From: Microlunatus parietis
GTDB taxonomy: Bacteria > Actinomycetota > Actinomycetes > Propionibacteriales > Propionibacteriaceae
Length of the DNA: 64,000 nucleotides
Assembly: GCF_013407955.1 (NCBI RefSeq)
Contig: NZ_JACCBU010000001.1
Location: 1,612,001-1,676,000, forward strand
Direction: 5' to 3'
The notes beneath the pieces were generated by a model. The model searched no databases. It worked only from the letters and a program-made list of their open reading frames with translations, and had not been told where the DNA came from. This document shows, in pieces, positions 58,744 through 64,000 of this stretch (position 1 is the first letter of the stretch; every line of letters starts with the position of its first letter). A program made the position numbers and the translations under genes.

Positions 58744-59241
58744 TCAGGTGAGCAGCGAGCTCGTCAGGGGGCTGGGGGCGGCGGTCTGGATCCGGCGCAG
58801 GGCTCGATGGCTGGTGGTGCGGACCCAGGACCGGGTCCGGCCGAGCATCCGGGCCACCTCCTCCACGCTGAGGTCGTCCAGATAGCGCGAGACGACGACG
58901 AACCGCTCCTGCGGACTCAGCACGGCCAGGATCTTGGCCAGGTCGAGCCGCAGGTCGAGATCGCGGCCCGGCTCCGGCCGCTCCGGTACGACATCGACCA
59001 GCGCCACCTCGGCCGGCCGGCGCCGCCGGTCCGAGACGAAGACGTGGAACAGCGTCCGCATCGCGTACCCGGTGGCGTTGCGGTCCAGGTCCACCCGGGC
59101 CCAGCTCACGTACAGCTTGGCCAGGGTCTCCTGCACCAGGTCCTCGGCGCGATGCCAGTCACCGGTCAGCAGCAGGGCCCGCCGGAACAGCGGCGCGGAG
59201 TTGTCCGTCGCCCAGTCGCTGAAGTCGCGTCTGCGTGCCAT
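58744..59241 (-). CDS. SigE-family ECF sigma factor
   Basis: 165 residues, shorter than classical ECF factors. Region 2: FSDWATDNSAPLFRRALLLT then GDWHRAEDLVQETLAKLYVSW; region 4: LSPQERFVVVSRYLDDLSVE then EVARMLGRTRSWVRTTSHRAL. This is the small Streptomyces-type SigE family (unrelated to the mycobacterial SigE at 27.7-28.4 kb). Followed by its putative membrane partner 15 bases downstream. Target genes unknown. Confidence 0.88.
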   Translation of the reverse strand: MARRRDFSDWATDNSAPLFRRALLLTGDWHRAEDLVQETLAKLYVSWARVDLDRNATGYAMRTLFHVFVSDRRRRPAEVALVDVVPERPEPGRDLDLRLDLAKILAVLSPQERFVVVSRYLDDLSVEEVARMLGRTRSWVRTTSHRALRRIQTAAPSPLTSSLLT

Positions 59242-59331
59242 CGTTCTCCTCGCACCCGTTCCGCCCCGGCGGCCGGTCCGGCCACCGTCACCCTCTCTAC
59301 GCGTACGGGTCTGGCGGCGTTACAACGTCGC

Positions 59332-59874
59332 TCAAGAATCGGGCCAGCCGTGACCGCGCCGGCCGTCGACCGCCTCCCGGAGCAGGTCGACGTGGCCGAG
59401 ATGGATCAGGTTCTCCTCGAGCAGGTCGACCAGGATCCGGCGGCGGTTCCGCGACCAGGCCGGGTCCGGGTCGGCGACGATCACGTCCAGACCGCCGTCC
59501 GCGGCCGGCTCCACCCAGGCCGTACGGGACCTGGCCACCGCGCCGTACCAGAGCGCATAGAGCTGGTCCGGCTCGTCGGTGACCGCCGACTGCCAGCCCC
59601 AGTCGTCGTTGGTCACCCAGTCCCGCTCGTCCCACGGCGGCGGCAGCGGGCAGCCCTGGGCGGTCGCGGTGAAGCCGTCCTCGACGAACGCCAGGTGCTT
59701 GATCAAGCCGGCCAGGGTCATCGTCGACGGCGGGTGCCGGCGCCGGAGTTGTTCGGCGTCGAGGCCGCCGGTCTTCCAGGCGAACTCCTTGCGGGCCCGG
59801 TCCAGCGCGAACCCCAGCAGCTCCGCATCGGTCCCCCGCAGACATTCGGTGACCGGCAGCTCCTCGTACCCCAT
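59332..59874 (-). CDS. DinB-superfamily protein (DUF664 type)
   Basis: 180 residues from ATG 59874. A four-helix DinB-like bundle: LRGTDAELLGFALDRARKEF, then STMTLAGLIKHLAFVEDGFT with a metal-type His, and LLEENLIHLGHVDLLREAVD with two further His near the C-terminus. These three His form the usual metal site of YfiT/DinB proteins, some of which are thiol-dependent S-transferases using mycothiol or bacillithiol. A mycothiol-dependent role is possible. Divergent from the next membrane protein. Confidence 0.78.
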   Translation of the reverse strand: MGYEELPVTECLRGTDAELLGFALDRARKEFAWKTGGLDAEQLRRRHPPSTMTLAGLIKHLAFVEDGFTATAQGCPLPPPWDERDWVTNDDWGWQSAVTDEPDQLYALWYGAVARSRTAWVEPAADGGLDVIVADPDPAWSRNRRRILVDLLEENLIHLGHVDLLREAVDGRRGHGWPDS

Positions 59875-59918
59875 GGTGGTCAGCCTGGCACGCCCCGCCG
59901 ACACGCGCGGCCACTAAG

Positions 59919-60479
59919 GTGAGCCCGGTGTTCGGATCGACCGGCTACGGCGAGCAGTTCCAGGACCTGGCCCAGGGGCAGCCGGTGATCGTCCCGGTCC
60001 AGAAGCGGAAGCTCCAGCTGTACACCCTGATCGCCCTCGGCCTCTTGGTCGTCGCCGGCTGGCTCGGGTCGCAGGGCGTGGCGACCTGGATCGAGTCCGG
60101 CCGACCTCAACACTCCGTGTTCATCGGCGCGGTCGCTGTGATCGGCGGCGTGGAGATGCTGATCCGGACGCTTCGGCTGCTGGTCCGGCCACGACGATTG
60201 GTCCTCTCCCGGGAGCGGTTCGCGGAACAGGAACTCCGCCACGGCAGCTGGAGCGAGGTCTTCGACGTGGCCTGGGAGGACGTCCAGTCCGTCACCGTGG
60301 AGGTCCGCGAGTTCCGCCTGATCCGCCTCCCGGGCACCGTCTGCTGCACCCTGACCGAGGCCGCCGCGCGGGCGATCCCGGACCCGCCGGGCCAGCCGAT
60401 CCGGCTCTCCTTCGGCTACGGCACGCCGCGGCGCCTCGCCGACCTGCTCGATTCGGCCCGGTTCGGCCTGGTCGGCTGA
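59919..60479 (+). CDS. Conserved membrane protein of unknown function
   Basis: 186 residues from GTG 59919 (GTG 59928 is an alternative). Two hydrophobic helices, LYTLIALGLLVVAGWLGSQG and SVFIGAVAVIGGVEMLIRTL, then a soluble beta-rich part (RRLVLSRERFAEQELRHG; WEDVQSVTVEVREFRLI) resembling small PH-like membrane proteins. I do not recognise a named family. The Imm52-like gene begins 12 bases later and may be co-transcribed. Confidence 0.6.
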   Translation: MSPVFGSTGYGEQFQDLAQGQPVIVPVQKRKLQLYTLIALGLLVVAGWLGSQGVATWIESGRPQHSVFIGAVAVIGGVEMLIRTLRLLVRPRRLVLSRERFAEQELRHGSWSEVFDVAWEDVQSVTVEVREFRLIRLPGTVCCTLTEAAARAIPDPPGQPIRLSFGYGTPRRLADLLDSARFGLVG

Positions 60480-60491
60480 GGAGCGGTGGCC

Positions 60492-61202
60492 ATGGACAAG
60501 CCGTTGATCGTGCGGGGGTTCTGGGGTCCGCGGCCGGAGTCGGCGGAGCGGATCACCGACCGGCTTCTCGCGTTCCTCGCGTTACTGGACGAGGTCGGTG
60601 ACGAACGTCTCGGGTGGACCTCGCACCGGCTCCCGGGCGCCTCGCTCGCCGAGCCGGAGAACGCCCGTCGGGTGATCGACGACGCCTTCCGCCGGAACAC
60701 GGACGCTCCGCATCTCGGGATCACTCAGACGTTCGAGGCGTGCGGTCACGGCATCGAGCAGCTGTCGATCACGATGAGCGTCGGGGGATACTCCGACTCC
60801 CCGAAGGTCCGGAACGGCATCGTGGTGACGTGGCAGCGCGACGATGCAGCGGCGCCGGCCGGCTCGATCCTGTGCCACCTCGTCTCCGTCTGGGAACCGG
60901 ATTGGGCCGCGGTGACGTCACGTTCGCTGCTGCGGGAGCTGGCCGACGTGCAGCCGGTGGGGACGCCGACGCCCAAGCTCGGCTACCTGAGCTATCTCTC
61001 CGCGGCGAGGGCCGTGGCACTGCCGGACGAGTTCGGGCCGCACCTGGCTCGGCTCGAGGACGGCGGGGTCATGATCAACTCGGGCGAGGGCGCCGGCTTC
61101 CTCCCGGTGGAGACGATCCGCGAACTCGCGGGAATGCTCAACGATCACCCTGCGGCTCGGCCGGTTCCGGACCGTCCGAGACGTACAGATCGATCGTGCT
61201 GA
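60492..61202 (+). CDS. Imm52-like immunity protein
   Basis: 236 residues from ATG 60492 (GAGGAG 8 bases upstream). The pattern VRGFWGPRPESAERITDRLL and LDEVGDERLGWTSHR, with later DAPHLGITQTFEACG and GYLSYLSAA, resembles immunity protein 52 of polymorphic toxin systems. No toxin gene with a recognisable C-terminal effector is next to it, so it is an orphan. Its 3' 65 bases overlap the convergent PBP gene; the last 15 residues (RPVPDRPRRTDRSC) may be non-native. Confidence 0.65.
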   Translation: MDKPLIVRGFWGPRPESAERITDRLLAFLALLDEVGDERLGWTSHRLPGASLAEPENARRVIDDAFRRNTDAPHLGITQTFEACGHGIEQLSITMSVGGYSDSPKVRNGIVVTWQRDDAAAPAGSILCHLVSVWEPDWAAVTSRSLLRELADVQPVGTPTPKLGYLSYLSAARAVALPDEFGPHLARLEDGGVMINSGEGAGFLPVETIRELAGMLNDHPAARPVPDRPRRTDRSC

Positions 61203-63489
61203 AGGCCCGCGCCTGACCGCCGGTCTTGCTGAAGCCGATCACCTCACCCGCCGGTACGGTCTCGCTGTGCCGACGGACCTGGCGAACGGTGAAGCCCGCC
61301 TCCTCGAGCCGCTCGACGGCCGCCGCGATGCTCAGCCCGGAGATGTCGGGCAGTTCGACCAGCGCCCCGGCCTCGAGGTCCCGCGGCGGCGCGACGAAGT
61401 CGGTCTCCGGCTTGCCGTCCAGGTAACGCTCCATGGTGGGCTTCCAGATCAGGCTGCCCGCGTCGCCGCCGCCGCTGCCCTCCAGGACGACGCCGGTGTC
61501 GGTCTCGTAGCCGAGCACGCCCTTGCTCCGGTACGGCTTCGAACCCTTCCGGAACGGGACCTTCCGGTTGTCGATCGCGATCATGGCCACACCGGCCGCC
61601 TCCGGCGTGTAACCCGCGAAGGAGACCGTGTAGTTGTCGTCGGTGGTGCCGGTCTTGCCGGCCTGCGGGCGGCCGCCGTCCAACCGCGCCGGCCGGCCGG
61701 TGCCGTCGCTCATCACGCCGGACAGCAGTTCGTTCATCGCGTCGGCGACCTCGGCCGGGATCACCCGGCGGCAGTTGCCGTCCGGCACCGCGAGGTCCTT
61801 GCCGCCGGCCGTGGTCACCTCGCGCAGCACGATCGGATCGCAGTGCACGCCCCGGGCCGCGAACGTCGCGTACGCCTCGGCGAGCTTCATCGGGGCCACC
61901 TCGGCGGTGCCGAGGGTGAACGACGGCATCGTGTCGTACGCGCTGATCGGCAGGTCCTTGGTACTGCTCTCCATGCCGAGCTTCTCGGTCAGCTCGACGA
62001 TGTCGCACATGCCGACGTCCAGCGCCAGCTGCACGAAGTACGTGTTCGTGGACTGCTCGGCGGCCCGGCGCATGTCCATCACGCCCGCGGCCGCGGTCGA
62101 GTTCTTCACCGGGAACCTGCCGGTCGTGACCGGCCCGGAGCAGGAGTCGAAGCGGCTGCCGGTGAAGTCCATCCGGGACTTCGCGTCGTAGGTCTTGCTC
62201 AGCGGGATGCCCCGCTGCAGCGCCGCGGCCGCAGTGAACGCCTTGAACGTCGAGCCCGCCTGGAAGCCCTCGGCGCCGCCCATCGCCGGGGTCGCCGAGT
62301 AGTTGTAGTAGGTCTCGCCCTGCTTCGGGTCGTCGCCCATCACCGGCCGGCTCTGCGCCATCGCCAAGATCAAACCGGTGCCCGGCTGGATCATGTTCAT
62401 CGTCGCGATCACCGAGTCCTTCGGCCCGACCACCTTCTCCAGCTGCCGCTGGGCCAGATCCTGGGTGTCCGGGTCGATCGCGGTCTTGATCGTCAGGCCG
62501 CCGCGGTTCAGGGTCTGCTCGCGTTCCTCGGGCGTCGCGCCCAGGCTGGGCAGTTGCAGCAGCGTCCGCCGTACGTAGTCGCAGACGAACGGGTAGTCGG
62601 AGTCGACGCAGCCGTTGCGGACCGGGCGCACGTCGCGCCGGTCGTAGCCGTGCCGCTTCGCCTTCTCGGCGGCGGCCGGCGTGATCATGGCCAGCTCGGC
62701 CATCCGGTTGATCACCACGTCCCGCCGCTGCAGCGCGGCGTCGGTGCTCTTGACCGGGTTGAGCTGGTTCGGGTCGCGGACCAGACCGGCCAGCATCGCC
62801 GCCTGCGGCAGGGTCAGCTTCGCTGCCGTGGTGGAGAAGTAGTAGCTGGCCGCGGCCTCGACGCCGTACGCGCCGTTGCCGAAGTAGGCGATGTTGAGAT
62901 AGCGCTCCAGGATCTCGTCCTTGCTGAACTTCTGCTCCAGCGCGAGCGCGTACCGCAGTTCCTTGATCTTGCGCTGATAGCCCTCCGGGCCGTCCGACCT
63001 GATCACCTCGGCGATGCACTGTTGATCAAGGTCGCAGGCCTCCAGCAGCACCATCTTCACGTACTGCTGGCTGATCGAGGAGCCGCCCTGGGTGTCCCCG
63101 CCGGACGAGTTGCGCAGCAGCGCCCGCAGCGTGCCGGTCAGGTCCAGGGCGCCGTGCTCGTAGAACCGGTGGTCCTCGATCGCCAGCAGCGCGGTGATCA
63201 TCTCCGGCGCGATGTCGTCCAGCTCGGTGTAGATCCGGTTCTGGTCGTAGAAGTACGTCAGTACGTCGCCGTTGCCGAGCAGCACGGTGGACCGCTCCGC
63301 CTGCGGCGGCGTCTCCAGTTCGGCCGGCAGGTCGTCCAACTGCCCGGCCGCGGCCTGCCCGGTCGCGCCGGACAACCCGGCCAGCGGCACGAACAGCCCG
63401 GCCACCAGCACGCCCGCGACCACGCTCACCACCGCGAACATCAGGAAGGACGAAACGATCTTGACGATGCGCATGGGGCTTACCGGCAT
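61138..63489 (-). CDS. Class A penicillin-binding protein with PASTA domain
   Basis: 783 residues from ATG 63489 (ATG 63474 also possible). A membrane anchor (IVSSFLMFAVVSVVAGVLVAG) is followed by the GT51 transglycosylase (IEDHRFYEHGALD; GGSSISQQYVK), the transpeptidase (catalytic Ser in AGSTFKAFT, STN in EQSTNTYF, KTGTTDD) and one C-terminal PASTA domain (LPDISGLSIAAAVERLEEAG). It polymerises and cross-links peptidoglycan; PonA-like. Convergent overlap with the Imm52-like gene. Confidence 0.92.
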   Translation of the reverse strand: MPVSPMRIVKIVSSFLMFAVVSVVAGVLVAGLFVPLAGLSGATGQAAAGQLDDLPAELETPPQAERSTVLLGNGDVLTYFYDQNRIYTELDDIAPEMITALLAIEDHRFYEHGALDLTGTLRALLRNSSGGDTQGGSSISQQYVKMVLLEACDLDQQCIAEVIRSDGPEGYQRKIKELRYALALEQKFSKDEILERYLNIAYFGNGAYGVEAAASYYFSTTAAKLTLPQAAMLAGLVRDPNQLNPVKSTDAALQRRDVVINRMAELAMITPAAAEKAKRHGYDRRDVRPVRNGCVDSDYPFVCDYVRRTLLQLPSLGATPEEREQTLNRGGLTIKTAIDPDTQDLAQRQLEKVVGPKDSVIATMNMIQPGTGLILAMAQSRPVMGDDPKQGETYYNYSATPAMGGAEGFQAGSTFKAFTAAAALQRGIPLSKTYDAKSRMDFTGSRFDSCSGPVTTGRFPVKNSTAAAGVMDMRRAAEQSTNTYFVQLALDVGMCDIVELTEKLGMESSTKDLPISAYDTMPSFTLGTAEVAPMKLAEAYATFAARGVHCDPIVLREVTTAGGKDLAVPDGNCRRVIPAEVADAMNELLSGVMSDGTGRPARLDGGRPQAGKTGTTDDNYTVSFAGYTPEAAGVAMIAIDNRKVPFRKGSKPYRSKGVLGYETDTGVVLEGSGGGDAGSLIWKPTMERYLDGKPETDFVAPPRDLEAGALVELPDISGLSIAAAVERLEEAGFTVRQVRRHSETVPAGEVIGFSKTGGQARAFSTIDLYVSDGPEPAEPQGDR

Positions 63490-63515
63490 GGGCCAGAGTG
63501 TAAAGGGGCTTTCTG

Positions 63516-64000
63516 TCAGGCCAAGTCGGCCAGACCGCGGAGGCCTCGCCGGACCGACCGCGCGGCCCGGTCCGGGGAGTCGCCATGGCCGGTGCACAAG
63601 CCGATCATGCCCTCGGTCACCGTACGCCGGACCTGTCGGGGCTTGAGCAGGCCGACCAGGGCCAGACTGACCGCGCCGTGCCAGAGGATCCAGAACTGGT
63701 ACGCGACGCCGGTCACCGCCGGCTCGTCAAGATCATCGAGCCGCACCCCGACGCAGCGGCCGACCGCCCCGACCAGCCGGTCCAGGGCCTCGTCGGCCAG
63801 CACGTCGGTGATCTCGCTCAGCCGCGGATCGGCGAACATCGCCCGGTAGAGCTCCGGGTCGGTCAGCCCGGCGCGCACGTACACGGCACCGAAGGCGGCG
63901 ACGTCCGCCACCGGGTCGGCGGACACGCCGACCTCGTCGAACCCGGCGACCAGCCGCCGGCAACCCTCGGCCAGCACCTCCTGCCAGACCCCGTCCATCC
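63516..64000 (-). CDS. TetR-type regulator, C-terminal ligand domain (5' end outside window)
   Basis: The - strand frame runs off the window end, so only about 161 C-terminal residues are seen. They are all-helical with the TetR C-terminal look: LYRAMFADPRLSEITDVLAD and FWILWHGAVSLALVGLL, ending GLRGLADLA. No DNA-binding domain is visible because it would lie beyond base 64000. The gene ends 27 bases upstream of the PBP start and may regulate it. Assignment as TetR is tentative. Confidence 0.6.
   Translation of the reverse strand, partial: MDGVWQEVLAEGCRRLVAGFDEVGVSADPVADVAAFGAVYVRAGLTDPELYRAMFADPRLSEITDVLADEALDRLVGAVGRCVGVRLDDLDEPAVTGVAYQFWILWHGAVSLALVGLLKPRQVRRTVTEGMIGLCTGHGDSPDRAARSVRRGLRGLADLA

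Overview
This is one stretch of chromosome from a high-GC (about 70% by eye) actinomycete. The evidence is the gene content: mycothiol deacetylase MshB, an Actinobacteria-type SigE/HtrA/TatB locus, a DUF3117 small protein, the succinylase lysine pathway, ThyX, a PASTA class A penicillin-binding protein, and heavy use of GTG/TTG starts. A Propionibacteriales-like genus (Microlunatus/Kribbella type) is my guess; the sequence does not prove a genus. From about 16 kb to 57 kb the order and strands of conserved genes follow, in reverse, the Mycobacterium tuberculosis Rv1234-Rv1170 segment as I remember it: MgtE-like, DUF1003, mrp, tatB, htrA, rseA, sigE, O-methyltransferase, glgC, glgA/M, DUF3117, tag, DivIVA-like, LOG, dapE, dapD, dapC, fdxC, mshB.

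Layout. 1-7.7 kb: end of an MFS pump, oligoribonuclease (orn), tRNA-His, an ArsR regulator with an AHSA1-type protein, a GlsB-type membrane protein, then a probable copper-responsive unit (a CsoR-like operator inside a promoter, a His-rich protein, an AhpD-like protein and an MFS pump), an epimerase and a methyltransferase. 7.9-16.7 kb: RNB nuclease, RNase H, zinc-ribbon protein, Bcr/CflA pump, HU, phosphatase, acyltransferase, aminopeptidase P, VapBC and a stress protein. 16.8-28.5 kb: MgtE-N/CBS protein, DUF1003, a secreted glycosidase/phosphoesterase, Mrp, TatB, HtrA, an RseA-RseB-like anti-sigma protein and SigE with a probable autoregulated promoter. 28.5-42.1 kb: alkylation repair (ogt, ada-alkA, tag), dapA, glycogen genes, DUF3117, LOG, dapE, an XRE/DUF2975 pair and dapD. 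42.1-49.6 kb: an accessory insert with a three-gene, translationally overlapped operon for a glutamate-cysteine ligase, a GshB-type glutathione synthetase and a MAPEG protein, divergent from a large LuxR regulator; then RidA and ThyX. 49.6-51.2 kb: a gene-free, repeat-filled block bounded by inverted repeats. 51.2-64 kb: dapC-fdxC, GNAT, a frameshifted ATPase, VanW protein, mshB, an ECF sigma/partner pair, DinB protein, an Imm52-like protein, PBP and the end of a TetR-like regulator.

How genes work together. dapA, dapD, dapC and dapE together cover the first and the succinylase steps of diaminopimelate/lysine synthesis. glgC and glgA/M are divergent glycogen/maltosyl genes. SigE, its membrane anti-sigma factor and HtrA form one envelope-stress module. 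mshB implies mycothiol, while the gsh-like operon implies a second low-molecular-weight thiol; this is the most interesting metabolic observation. Other standouts are a 170-bp hairpin element fused to the htrA stop codon whose G-U pairs favour an RNA read on the + strand, the inverted-repeat-bounded block at 49.6-51.2 kb, and a strong excess of the palindrome TGATCA through the window. No rRNA, CRISPR array, prophage or intact insertion sequence was seen.
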